Translations under genes and position numbers: made by a program | The notes under the pieces: model-generated | Told to the model about the DNA's origin: nothing | Seen by the model: only the letters and a program-made list of their open reading frames with translations | The model's database searches: none | In this document: in pieces, positions 15,439 to 23,300 of the stretch | Layout: each line of letters starts with the position of its first letter | Numbering within the stretch: the first letter of the stretch is position 1 | Source of the DNA: Bacteroidota bacterium | Lineage (GTDB): Bacteria; Bacteroidota; Bacteroidia; Bacteroidales; UBA4417 | DNA: 40,832 bases | Reading direction: 5' to 3' | NCBI GenBank assembly: GCA_022711175.1 | Contig: JAKLFM010000025.1 | Location: forward strand, 1-40,832

Positions 15439-16794
15439 CTACTCCTCAATAAATCCGGGTTCGTTTTTCAGCATGCGATACACGGTGGTCTTGCCTATGT
15501 CGAGTTTTTCGGCAACCAAGCGGACCCTGTTATCGTATTTCTTAAGGTAATGTTTGATTATCTGCCGGTTATACTCTTCGAGGGTGGCCTCCTGTGTCAT
15601 AAAATCAAGCGAATTTTCAACTTCATTTATCTTGATATCTTCGGCATGAATGGTATTGCTGTTCGTCATGATGGCCGAAAGTTCCACAATTGCCTTGAGT
15701 TCACGCACATTACCCGGAAAATGGTATCTCTTGAGTTTTTCCATTGCATCCGGAGAAATGGTGAGCCTTTCGATATCATTTTTATCGCAGAATTCATCAA
15801 TAAAATGTCGGGCAATGATAAAAATATCGTTACCCCGGTCGCGCAACGGGGGCAGTTCAATGGGCAATCCCAGGAGCCTGTAGTATAAATCTTCGCGGAA
15901 TGTTCCCTTTTTAACTTCCTCCAGCAGATTTTTATGCGTTGCGACAATAACTCTTACGTCAAGTTTTACCGGCTTATTTGAACCTACACGGGTAACTTCT
16001 TCTTCCTGCAAAACGCGCAGCAACTTTGCCTGCATACTCAGGTCCATATCGCCAATCTCATCCAGAAAAATGGTACCGTGGTTGGCTTCTTCAAATTTCC
16101 CGATGCGCTGCGCATGAGCGCCTGTGAATGAGCCTTTTTCGTGTCCGAACATTTCGCTCTCAATCAATTCGCGGGGAATGGCGGTTACATTTACTGGCAC
16201 AAAAGGTTTATTATGCCGTTTCGAATTGTAATGTATTGATTTGGCAACCAGCTCTTTACCAGTACCTGTTTCACCGTATATCGAAACGGTAATATTGGCT
16301 TTTGCCGCTTTTTCGAGAAGATGAAAAACCTGGTTTATCGCCGGGCTGTTTCCTTTTATGAGGTTGTTGTAAGAGTATTTACGGCCAATTTCCTCTTCAA
16401 GCCGGTTGATTTTCTGCTTCAGGTTGAAATTTCCGCGGATGTTGCGCATTGCCGACCAGATCCGGTCTTTGGTATCAGCATCTTTAAGCACATAATCATA
16501 CACGCCTTTTTTGAGGAGTTCAACCGCAGTTGAAACATCCTGCTGACCCGATACAATAACTACCGGCAGTTCAGGATCGAATTCCCTAATTTTTTTCAAA
16601 ACTTCGAACCCGCTCATATCCGGCAGGTTGAAATCGAGCGAAATGGCCGAAGGCCTCTTGTACAGATTTAATAGCAGATCGCGCGCAGTAGTATAAACAT
16701 GTACTTCGTAATCGGGATTTTGCGAAAGGTGATATTCGAGAATACGAGCATAAAGAGGCTCATCCTCAACAACATATATCCTGAAAGTTTCCAT
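15439..16794 (-). CDS. Sigma-54-dependent response regulator (NtrC family)
   Basis: A 451-residue transcription activator with three domains. The receiver domain (about 1-120) has acidic residues E10, D11 and E12, the phospho-acceptor D54 in SLDFNLPDMSG and K104. The AAA+ domain (about 145-375) has Walker A GETGTGKE at 174-181, the sigma-54 contact loop GSFTGA at 221-226 and Walker B IFLDEIGD at 243-250. The C-terminal Fis-type helix-turn-helix is at about 405-445 (VRLVAEKLDIGKTTVYRMLK). The contact loop has serine in place of the more usual alanine of GAFTGA. No histidine kinase gene is adjacent. The rpoN gene 2.4 kb away supplies its partner. A TACATTTG promoter motif lies 30 bases before the start. 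Confidence 0.95.
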   Translation of the reverse strand: METFRIYVVEDEPLYARILEYHLSQNPDYEVHVYTTARDLLLNLYKRPSAISLDFNLPDMSGFEVLKKIREFDPELPVVIVSGQQDVSTAVELLKKGVYDYVLKDADTKDRIWSAMRNIRGNFNLKQKINRLEEEIGRKYSYNNLIKGNSPAINQVFHLLEKAAKANITVSIYGETGTGKELVAKSIHYNSKRHNKPFVPVNVTAIPRELIESEMFGHEKGSFTGAHAQRIGKFEEANHGTIFLDEIGDMDLSMQAKLLRVLQEEEVTRVGSNKPVKLDVRVIVATHKNLLEEVKKGTFREDLYYRLLGLPIELPPLRDRGNDIFIIARHFIDEFCDKNDIERLTISPDAMEKLKRYHFPGNVRELKAIVELSAIMTNSNTIHAEDIKINEVENSLDFMTQEATLEEYNRQIIKHYLKKYDNRVRLVAEKLDIGKTTVYRMLKNEPGFIEE

Positions 16795-16824
16795 GCGCCA
16801 AAATGTTTAGACCTGTTTCCGGAA

Positions 16825-16832
16825 CAAATGTA
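16825..16832 (-). promoter_or_regulatory. -7 promoter element for the response regulator
   Basis: On the minus strand TACATTTG is an exact consensus match 30 bases before the start codon. A TTG lies only 14 bases upstream of it, too close for a standard -33 element. Confidence 0.45.
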
Positions 16833-16897
16833 CAATAATTAAAACACAATCCGCTATTGGGACAAAAAATAATATTATTCCATTTTGAAAAATAATG

Positions 16898-17884
16898 CTA
16901 TTCTGGAACTATTCTGCCGAAGCCTGAAGGTAATCCTGACAATAAATCAACTATTTCCTGCCTGGTTTTCAATGTAACCAGTTGCAGACGGTATTTCTTA
17001 AAATCGGGAATACCCCTGAAATAGCCTGCATAGTGCCGCCTCATTTCTACAATCGCTTTATATTCACCTTTTTTTTCGATAGCGAGGTGCAAATGGCGCA
17101 GGCAAATTTCAACCCTTTCGCACAATGAGGGCACAAAATCTTCCCTGTTCTGCATAGCATCAGCAATTTCTTTGAAGATCCATGGATTCCCGATGGCTGC
17201 CCTGCCAATCATCACGGCATCGACTCCAAATTTTTCAAACACGGCCATGGTCTTTTCAGGACTGTCAATATCGCCGTTGCCGATTACAGGGATATGCATT
17301 CGCGGGTTATTTTTCACTTCGCCTATCAGCGTCCAATCGGCTATGCCAGAATAGAGCTGTGCCCTTGTACGCCCGTGTATTGTTATCGCAGCAATTCCGG
17401 TATCCTGTAAACGCTCTGCAATGTCAACGATGTTTTTGGTTTTTTCGTCCCAGCCCAGGCGCGTCTTCACTGTAACCGGCAGGTTTGTCGCTTTCACCAC
17501 TGCCTCGGTGATTTTTATCATGCGTGGCACATCGCTCAGCAGCGCGGCGCCGGCGCCTTTCATGGCTACTTTACGAACAGGGCAGCCGAAATTTATATCA
17601 ATCACTTCGGGCATTGCTTCGGTGGCCCTAATGGCCGCCAACCTCATAGCTTCAGGCTCCGAGCCGAAAATCTGAATTCCGATTGGGCGTTCGTATTCTT
17701 CAAACAGCAGTTTTTCATTGCTTTTGCGCGCATCGCGCACCAAGCCTTCGGATGAGATGAACTCAGTATAAACCATTGCCGCTCCGAACTCCCTGCAAAT
17801 CACCCTGAACGCCGAATCAGTAATATCTTCGAGCGGCGCCAGCAGTAACGGAAATTCACCAAGGTCAAGCTGTCCGATTTTCAT
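16898..17884 (-). CDS. dusB: tRNA-dihydrouridine synthase B
   Basis: A 328-residue flavoenzyme that reduces uridines in the D-loop of tRNAs. The FMN-binding TIM barrel starts with LLLAPLEDITDSAFR, and DINFGCPVRKVAMKGAGAALL carries the catalytic C101. The blocks TVKTRLGWDE, TIHGRTRAQLYSG, PVIGNGDI and MIGRAAIGNPWIF are the usual FMN and substrate contacts. A small helical tRNA-binding domain follows (about 250-315, with EMRRHYAGYFRG). The length is normal. It is divergent from the CPBP protease gene, with 85 bases between the two starts, and has a promoter with both elements. Confidence 0.95.
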   Translation of the reverse strand: MKIGQLDLGEFPLLLAPLEDITDSAFRVICREFGAAMVYTEFISSEGLVRDARKSNEKLLFEEYERPIGIQIFGSEPEAMRLAAIRATEAMPEVIDINFGCPVRKVAMKGAGAALLSDVPRMIKITEAVVKATNLPVTVKTRLGWDEKTKNIVDIAERLQDTGIAAITIHGRTRAQLYSGIADWTLIGEVKNNPRMHIPVIGNGDIDSPEKTMAVFEKFGVDAVMIGRAAIGNPWIFKEIADAMQNREDFVPSLCERVEICLRHLHLAIEKKGEYKAIVEMRRHYAGYFRGIPDFKKYRLQLVTLKTRQEIVDLLSGLPSGFGRIVPE

Positions 17885-17898
17885 GCTTTGATTTTATG

Positions 17899-17926
17899 CA
17901 AATGTAGCCAAATCAAACTTAAGCAA
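17899..17926 (-). promoter_or_regulatory. dusB promoter (-33 TTG and -7 TACATTTG)
   Basis: On the minus strand TTG (17926-17924) is followed after 17 bases by TACATTTG (17906-17899), both exact, and the start codon is 14 bases further on. This is one of the two best promoter matches in the window. Confidence 0.65.
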
Positions 17927-17947
17927 GCGTAATTGGCGGCTTCTCAG

Positions 17948-17955
17948 TATTTTTG
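17948..17955 (+). promoter_or_regulatory. -7 promoter element for the CPBP protease gene
   Basis: TATTTTTG is an exact TAnnTTTG match 14 bases before the ATG at 17970. No TTG lies 17-23 bases upstream. Confidence 0.45.
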
Positions 17956-17969
17956 TCAAAAACCTTGTT

Positions 17970-18887
17970 ATGCTCAGGCTGTCGCCGTTCGAAAACCTTA
18001 AACCTTTCTCGCTGCTTGTGTTATTCATTGGAATACTGGCCGCTGCACTGCTGTTATCATCGCTGTTGGGAATCCTGCTGGTATTAGTAATCTGGGGCCC
18101 CGATATGCTGAGCATCATCGGCGAGACTTCGCAATATGCTAATCCTGCAGTTATAGCCGCACTAAAAATGCTGCAGATTATCAACCAGGTATTCGGCTTG
18201 TTATTACCTGCCATTCTGTTCATTTTGCTGGCTCGCCTTATCACCGCCAATGCCTTCAGTCTCAATGGTAAAAAAGCGGGGCTCCTGATTTTACTCTCAG
18301 CAGCTTTTATTTTAACTGCCCAGCCTGTAATCGGGTGGCTGGGCGATTTGAATTCACGGATGGAACTTCCGGCCTTTTTGTCTCAGCTCGAAGAATGGTT
18401 CGCGGTTCAAGAAAAACAAGCAGGGCTGCTGACTGAAGCATTTTTAGCCACCACCACTGCCACCGGTTTATTGGTGAACATACTGATGATTGCCATTTTA
18501 CCGGCATTGGCCGAAGAGGCTGTTTTTCGCGGCGCCCTGCAACCGGTGCTATCGAAACTTTTTAGAAACCAGCACTTCGGAATATTTGCTGCCGCCATTC
18601 TCTTTTCTGCTATACACCTGCAGTTTTATGGCTTCCTGCCTCGCCTTGCGCTTGGAGTTGCTTTCGGCTATTTATACCTGTGGACGGGTAATTTGTGGGC
18701 GCCGGTAACTGCACACTTTGTAAACAACCTGTTATCAGTAATTGCTGAATTCCTTTTCAGAAAAGGGCTCACTGATGTAAACGCTGCCGAATTGGGTAAC
18801 ACCGGTAATGCCCTGATCATCATACCCTGCGTGGTGGGTTGCGGGCTAATGCTTACCTGGTTCTACAAGAATAAAACTAATGTTTGA
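17970..18887 (+). CDS. CPBP-family intramembrane metalloprotease
   Basis: A 305-residue inner-membrane protein with about eight hydrophobic segments. The CPBP (CAAX protease/bacteriocin-processing) motifs are all present: motif 1 EEAVFRG with the paired glutamates at about 181-182, motif 2 FSAIHLQFYGFLPRLALG with its histidine, and motif 3 VTAHFVNN with a second histidine. These residues bind the metal and cleave substrates in the membrane. The natural substrate of most bacterial members is unknown. It is not next to a bacteriocin gene. The gene is divergent from dusB and converges on the exbD operon, with a hairpin between. Confidence 0.9.
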   Translation: MLRLSPFENLKPFSLLVLFIGILAAALLLSSLLGILLVLVIWGPDMLSIIGETSQYANPAVIAALKMLQIINQVFGLLLPAILFILLARLITANAFSLNGKKAGLLILLSAAFILTAQPVIGWLGDLNSRMELPAFLSQLEEWFAVQEKQAGLLTEAFLATTTATGLLVNILMIAILPALAEEAVFRGALQPVLSKLFRNQHFGIFAAAILFSAIHLQFYGFLPRLALGVAFGYLYLWTGNLWAPVTAHFVNNLLSVIAEFLFRKGLTDVNAAELGNTGNALIIIPCVVGCGLMLTWFYKNKTNV

Positions 18888-18894
18888 TTTACAC

Positions 18895-18932
18895 TCCTAA
18901 AAAGCATAACGCCCGGCTGTGAACCGGGCGTT
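18895..18932 (-). terminator. Terminator of the exbB/exbD operon, possibly bidirectional
   Basis: AACGCCCGG (18908-18916) and CCGGGCGTT (18924-18932) form a 9-bp stem with a seven-base loop. On the minus strand a run of five T follows after four bases. On the plus strand there is no T run, so termination of the CPBP gene here is less certain. Confidence 0.65.
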
Positions 18933-18957
18933 AGGTGAAACTGATCAAATCAATGAG

Positions 18958-19425
18958 TTAATCTGTTTTTTTACCTTGTTTACGCGTTGAGTAGTTGATC
19001 TTGAATGCACCAGCTTTGCGGAGCTCCTGCTTTACATCGGTAACTACGCCCATGCGGGTGAGTTTATCAACCTTTAAAGAAGTGGTGATAAAGTTTTTCT
19101 CCGATTCGTCGCGGGCGGCGCGTTCAGCAGCAACAAACGATTGAATATCGGCAACTGATGCAAACTGGTTGTTTAGCTGGATGCGCGACTCGGTACCGAG
19201 TGATGCTTTACGGGGCTGACCAATGTAAATAAAACTCACCAGCGACTTTTTCTCCAGTTTCTGAACTTCGGTTGCCTGCGGAGCTACAATTTTAACTTCG
19301 AGGGTCACTTCACGAATGGTGGTGATAACCATAAAGAAGAAGAGGAACATGAAGATAATGTCGGACATAGAACCGGTATTAATTCCGGGAACGGAACGAC
19401 TTCCGCCTTTCTTGAAACGTGCCAT
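18958..19425 (-). CDS. exbD: ExbD/TolR-family biopolymer transport protein (second copy)
   Basis: A 155-residue inner-membrane protein with one N-terminal helix and a periplasmic domain. The conserved start GINTGSMSDIIFMFLFFFMV (about 14-33) holds the membrane aspartate D22 that carries protons in ExbD/TolR. The periplasmic part ends in the VDKLTRMGVVTDVKQELRKA block of the family. With ExbB it uses the proton gradient to drive TonB (or Tol-like) proteins. It is last in the operon; its ATG overlaps the stop of the upstream exbD by one base (TAATG), which suggests coupled translation. Confidence 0.92.
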   Translation of the reverse strand: MARFKKGGSRSVPGINTGSMSDIIFMFLFFFMVITTIREVTLEVKIVAPQATEVQKLEKKSLVSFIYIGQPRKASLGTESRIQLNNQFASVADIQSFVAAERAARDESEKNFITTSLKVDKLTRMGVVTDVKQELRKAGAFKINYSTRKQGKKTD

Positions 19426-19997
19426 TATTTTTTCCCTCCTATATCTTCAGGTTCGGCTTCTGAAATAGCTATAGGTATAGCTTTCTGTACAGCTTCGCTT
19501 TGGGTTGTGCTGGTAAGGTCGGCAAATTTTGCTCCAAACCTCTGTTGCGACAGTTCATCGCGAAGTTCGTTAATGGCTGCGGTAAGTTCATTCTGAACCT
19601 GGATGTACATGTCGTATGATGTACCGCGGTCATTTTTCAGGGAGATTATTCCTTTGGTAGTACGAACCGTACCAAGGTTATTGATGGTCACTTCTTCGAC
19701 TTCGGGCAGGTTAGGATCGTTCTGCGGGTTTGTTAAGAACTCCTTTGCCCTGTCTTTCAACTGACGGATATCAATAGGCTGCCCCTGCACAAGTAACCTG
19801 TCGCTTTTGTTGACCAGTACTTTCAGCACATTTCGCTCCTTCACTTCAGGAGGGTCAGCATTTGGGTCGGGTGGCGGTGGCAACTTCCTTGTAATACCCT
19901 GGTCCGTGTCAATCGAAGAGGTTAACAGGAAGAAGGTAAGCAGCAGGAAAGAGATATCTGCCATTGACCCACTGTTAATTTCAGGCATTTTCTTCAT
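19425..19997 (-). CDS. exbD: ExbD/TolR-family biopolymer transport protein (first copy)
   Basis: A 190-residue relative of the following gene. It starts MKKMPEINSGSMADISFLLLTFFLL, with the membrane aspartate D14, and then has a proline-rich stretch, RKLPPPPDPNADPPEVKERN at about 37-56. The periplasmic domain contains VLVNKSDRLLVQGQPIDI and the long helix QNELTAAINELRDELSQQRF. Two unlike ExbD proteins after one ExbB is the usual arrangement in Bacteroidota, and they may form a mixed dimer. It follows the small membrane protein gene by 19 bases. Confidence 0.92.
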   Translation of the reverse strand: MKKMPEINSGSMADISFLLLTFFLLTSSIDTDQGITRKLPPPPDPNADPPEVKERNVLKVLVNKSDRLLVQGQPIDIRQLKDRAKEFLTNPQNDPNLPEVEEVTINNLGTVRTTKGIISLKNDRGTSYDMYIQVQNELTAAINELRDELSQQRFGAKFADLTSTTQSEAVQKAIPIAISEAEPEDIGGKK

Positions 19998-20016
19998 ATA
20001 GATACTATTTACCTGA

Positions 20017-20349
20017 TTATTTGAACCATTTCGAAACCACTGTGTACAAGGTAATTACAATAAGGCCAATAAAGACAACATAAGTAGAGAGCAATCCAGC
20101 CCCGATCAGCTTTGATTGTCCGGCGCTTACACCCATCTTGGTATAGAAATCTCCTTGTTCAGCAGGTGAAACGAAATAACAGATTAGAACAACTGCAACT
20201 AAGGCTGCAACGCCGAGCAGGGTACCTTTCGCAGCACCAAAATTACCCTTTAGCAAATTGTAGATCGGGAAAAAGACCAGGGCAAGGATTGCAGCGAAAA
20301 AGGCAATATAAGCTATATAAAGCCCGATGGTTATTAATGTTTCTGACAT
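20017..20349 (-). CDS. Small membrane protein of the exbB-exbD operon
   Basis: A 110-residue protein with about three membrane helices: ITIGLYIAYIAFFAAILALVFFPI, then TLLGVAALVAVVLICYFV, then LSTYVVFIGLIVITLYTVV. It matches the uncharacterised membrane protein commonly encoded between exbB and exbD in this phylum. It starts six bases after exbB and ends 19 bases before exbD, so it is part of the same operon. Its role in the ExbBD complex is not known; a structural or assembly role is an inference from conserved position only. Confidence 0.85.
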   Translation of the reverse strand: MSETLITIGLYIAYIAFFAAILALVFFPIYNLLKGNFGAAKGTLLGVAALVAVVLICYFVSPAEQGDFYTKMGVSAGQSKLIGAGLLSTYVVFIGLIVITLYTVVSKWFK

Positions 20350-20355
20350 ATCGCA

Positions 20356-21180
20356 TTAGTTTTTAGCATTCTTGTTTTTAACAAGGATATCCATGAAACT
20401 GATCGAAGCGTCTTCCATACTGTTTACAATCGATTCAACCCTTGATACGAGGTAGTTGTAAATAACCTGGAGAATGATAGCAACGATAAGACCGAATACG
20501 GTGGTAATAAGAGCCACTTTCATACCGCCGGCGACAACGGTTGGTGAAATATCACCGGCTGTTTCAATAGCGTCGAATGCCTGAACCATACCAACAACTG
20601 TACCGAGGAACCCGAGCATGGGGGCGAGGGCGATAAACAGGGTAATCCATGAAAGGTTGCTTTCGAGGCGTGCCATCTGAACACCACCGTACGATACGAT
20701 CGATTTTTCAACAATATCGAGGCCTTCGTGATAACGATCCAGACCCTGGAAAAAGATTGAAGCAACGGGGCCGCGGGTGTTTTTGCAAACTTCCTTGGCA
20801 GCGCTAACGCCGTTGGTTTGCAGTTCGCTTTCCACTTTATTGAGCAGTTTTGTTGTGTTGGTCGATGCAAGGTTCAGATAAATAATACGTTCGATGCAAA
20901 GTCCGAGGCCAATGATAAGGCAGAGGAGAATAGGAGCCATCCAGCCTGGACCACCTTCAATGTATTTTTGTTTGAGCATCTGGTGAAATGATTTGGATTC
21001 GGCAGCAGGTTCGGCGGCTGGTTCGGCAACCGGAGCTGCGGCAGAGTCAACCTGGGGAGCTGCAGAATCAACAGTAGCTTCGGTGGTTGCAGGAGCAGAC
21101 TGATCCTGGGCGAATGTAACATTCGAGAGGCCAATGGTTAGCAGGGCTGCTAATGACAGGAAAGCGATAACTTTTTTCAT
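20356..21180 (-). CDS. exbB: ExbB/TolQ-family proton channel protein
   Basis: A 274-residue protein. A signal-like hydrophobic segment (MKKVIAFLSLAALLTIGLSN) is followed by a low-complexity Ala/Pro/Glu/Ser linker to about residue 60 (AAPVAEPAAEPAAES), then the three-helix MotA/TolQ/ExbB domain. The first channel helix is GWMAPILLCLIIGLGLCIERI, and the last two lie in LSWITLFIALAPMLGFLGTVVGMVQAF and GMKVALITTVFGLIVAIILQVIYNYLV, with the conserved LGTVVGM and the threonine-rich segment. ExbB and ExbD form the motor that energises TonB at the outer membrane. It is the first gene of the four-gene operon. The extended N-terminus is common in this phylum. Confidence 0.93.
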   Translation of the reverse strand: MKKVIAFLSLAALLTIGLSNVTFAQDQSAPATTEATVDSAAPQVDSAAAPVAEPAAEPAAESKSFHQMLKQKYIEGGPGWMAPILLCLIIGLGLCIERIIYLNLASTNTTKLLNKVESELQTNGVSAAKEVCKNTRGPVASIFFQGLDRYHEGLDIVEKSIVSYGGVQMARLESNLSWITLFIALAPMLGFLGTVVGMVQAFDAIETAGDISPTVVAGGMKVALITTVFGLIVAIILQVIYNYLVSRVESIVNSMEDASISFMDILVKNKNAKN

Positions 21181-21259
21181 GGGTTAACTTTATTGAATTT
21201 GTGTTTTTTGGTAAATTGCTTTTATGTTAGATTTTAATTACTTGTTTATTAACCATTTG

Positions 21260-21347
21260 CGGAGAGAATGGGATTCGAACCCATGATACGCTTTTGGCGC
21301 ATACTCACTTTCCAGGCGAGCGCCTTAGACCTCTCGGCCATCTCTCC
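21260..21347 (-). tRNA. tRNA-Ser (anticodon GGA)
   Basis: On the minus strand the acceptor GGAGAGA (21347-21341) pairs with TCTCTCC (21267-21261), with discriminator G at 21260. It has the long variable arm typical of serine tRNAs (GTATGCGCCAAAAGCGTAT), the anticodon GGA at 21313-21311 and the T-loop TTCGAAT. CCA is not encoded. It is transcribed toward exbB, 79 bases away. Its 5' side faces the restriction-modification cassette. Confidence 0.96.
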
Positions 21348-21550
21348 GTAACGCCCTCTGGGCTAATTACCTTAAAACTCAGAAATACGTCCAGTTTAGG
21401 AGCGCTAATTTACAAAAAAAATTAAAAAATCGTCTTTGCGGAATATTTTGTTATGAGTGTAAATAGAATCCCCCCCCTTGATAAAAGTCTATAGTTAAAA
21501 AAAGACTCATAAAATTTAACTTAGTTCGTGTGTGTGCAAAGATTACCATT

Positions 21551-21558
21551 TACATTTG
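21551..21558 (+). promoter_or_regulatory. -7 promoter element for the restriction-modification operon
   Basis: TACATTTG is an exact TAnnTTTG match 19 bases before the methyltransferase ATG. No -33 TTG is seen. The 230-base gap from the tRNA to the ATG is AT-rich and also contains a run of eight C (21470-21477). Confidence 0.5.
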
Positions 21559-21577
21559 TAATTGAATTCTTTAAATC

Positions 21578-22552
21578 ATGGAAAAAATAAAATTTATTGA
21601 CCTCTTTTGTGGTATCGGCGGATTTCGAATTGCGATGGATGAAGCCTGCAAAGAAAATGGATTAATACCTGAATGTGTTTTTTCTTCAGATATTGATCCC
21701 TTCTGCCAAGATAGTTATGAGGCTAATTTTGGTCATAGACCTAGTGGAGACATAACCAAAATCGATGAAAGAAATATTCCAGAACATGACATACTATTCG
21801 CTGGTTTTCCTTGCCAACCATTCAGTATCATTGGTCAAAGGCAAGGATTTAATGATATTCGAGGCACTTTGTTCTTTGATATCGCCAGAATAATCAAGCA
21901 AAATAAACCTAAAGCATTTATTCTTGAAAATGTAAAACAACTTGTTGGTCATGACAAAGGAAATACATTAAAAGTTATATTAGGTACCCTAAAAGATTTG
22001 GGGTATAATGTTCATTATGCAGTCTTAAATGCACTGGACTATGGATTGCCCCAAAAACGTGAACGAGTTATAATTGTGGGACATAGAGAACCCATCTACT
22101 TTAGTTTTCCATCACCAGTTAGGCCATTTAAACCCTTATCTTTAATTTTGGAGAGAAACGTTGACCAGAAGCACTATGCATCTAGTTATATTGTAAAGAA
22201 ACGAAAAGAAAAGCATGATTCAGCATATAAGCTATCAATTTGGCACGAGAATAAATCAGGAAATATATGTTCCTATCCTTATTCCTGTGCTTTGCGTGCA
22301 GGTGCTTCATATAATTACTTACTCGTTAATGGCGAAAGAAGGCTGACACCCAGAGAAATGTTTCGGCTACAAGGATTCCCAGATACATATAAAATTGTTG
22401 TCAATGATTCACAAGCTAGGAGGCAGGCAGGCAATGCTGTACCTGTCAATCTAGTGAAAGCAGTTATCCTAAAAATACTACCTTATGTAGCGACAACATT
22501 GGATATGACCTCTGTTTTGCGTGAATATGAAATAAGTTATTTTGATGAATAG
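21578..22552 (+). CDS. DNA (cytosine-5) methyltransferase of a type II R-M system
   Basis: A 324-residue methylase that makes 5-methylcytosine using S-adenosylmethionine. Motif I is FIDLFCGIGGFR (6-17), motif IV GFPCQPFS (76-83) with catalytic C79, and motif VI FILENV (114-119). Motif VIII is PQKRERVIIVG, followed by a target-recognition region at about 180-250, motif IX around RRLTPREMFRLQGFP and motif X in ARRQAGNAVPV. The target region is short, in line with a simple palindromic site; the site itself cannot be read from sequence. The stop overlaps the ATG of the next gene by eight bases. AT-rich codon use differs from neighbouring housekeeping genes and suggests horizontal transfer. Confidence 0.95.
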   Translation: MEKIKFIDLFCGIGGFRIAMDEACKENGLIPECVFSSDIDPFCQDSYEANFGHRPSGDITKIDERNIPEHDILFAGFPCQPFSIIGQRQGFNDIRGTLFFDIARIIKQNKPKAFILENVKQLVGHDKGNTLKVILGTLKDLGYNVHYAVLNALDYGLPQKRERVIIVGHREPIYFSFPSPVRPFKPLSLILERNVDQKHYASSYIVKKRKEKHDSAYKLSIWHENKSGNICSYPYSCALRAGASYNYLLVNGERRLTPREMFRLQGFPDTYKIVVNDSQARRQAGNAVPVNLVKAVILKILPYVATTLDMTSVLREYEISYFDE

Positions 22553-23300
22553 CAAAAATAAATCACCGAAATTAAGAACAGTAAATAAGTCAATAGCAGC
22601 TTTCCCGCTAAATAATTTCCCTGTTGATTTTCCGTTTATTTTGGGAAAGGAATTGATTTATTTATTAGCATCAAAAGGGAAACCTGAGCTAGAAGGCTCC
22701 GAATGGGAGAGTATTTTTGCTAAAAGCATAGGAGCAGAATGGAAACCTTCAAATGTTGGCCTAGATGATGTAGTAAAAGGTAATACTGCATGGGGTGCAA
22801 AAACTGTAAAATCGAGTAACCCGGCAAATCAAAAGAAAGTGCGACTTATTTCTGGCCGTAATTCTCCAATCTATTCGTTTGGCCAGAATATTGATATAAC
22901 ATCCGAACCTAATACAATAGGTAGCTTTGTATTAGATATCTGGAATGAAAGGGTTTCTTCAATTCGTGAAAAGTTTAAACATCTTCGAACTGTTGTCTTA
23001 ATAAAATCTAATGATTTATCTGAAGTGGTTGTATTTGAATATGATACGGTACGATATGATAATGAACTTTTCTATTGGGAATGGAATATTCATAATAACC
23101 TGATTGGAAGAGACTTAAAAACCGACGATCATAAATTTACATGGCAACCACATGGCTCTCAATTTACTATTATTGAGGAAGTTCCAAACAAAAACTTAGT
23201 TATCAGAATCAAACAGCCACCAGTCTTAAATAAAGAAAATGTATTAAAATCGATTGGATTTGAAGAATCCTGGATTACTGTAATCCAAAAAAATGGCTGA
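22545..23300 (+). CDS. Presumed type II restriction endonuclease
   Basis: A 251-residue protein in the position expected for the cognate endonuclease. I do not recognise its family with certainty. A possible catalytic core of the PD-(D/E)xK type is E53/E55 in GSEWESIFAK, D74-D75 in VGLDDVVKGN and K86 in TAWGAKTVKS; the residue two before K86 is glycine where many enzymes have Glu or Asp, so the acidic ligand may come from the helix around E53-E55. The rest is mixed alpha/beta without membrane segments. I prefer ATG 22545 over the TTG at 22542. Both ends overlap the neighbours by eight bases, so the three genes are translated as one operon. Confidence 0.75.
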   Translation: MNSKNKSPKLRTVNKSIAAFPLNNFPVDFPFILGKELIYLLASKGKPELEGSEWESIFAKSIGAEWKPSNVGLDDVVKGNTAWGAKTVKSSNPANQKKVRLISGRNSPIYSFGQNIDITSEPNTIGSFVLDIWNERVSSIREKFKHLRTVVLIKSNDLSEVVVFEYDTVRYDNELFYWEWNIHNNLIGRDLKTDDHKFTWQPHGSQFTIIEEVPNKNLVIRIKQPPVLNKENVLKSIGFEESWITVIQKNG

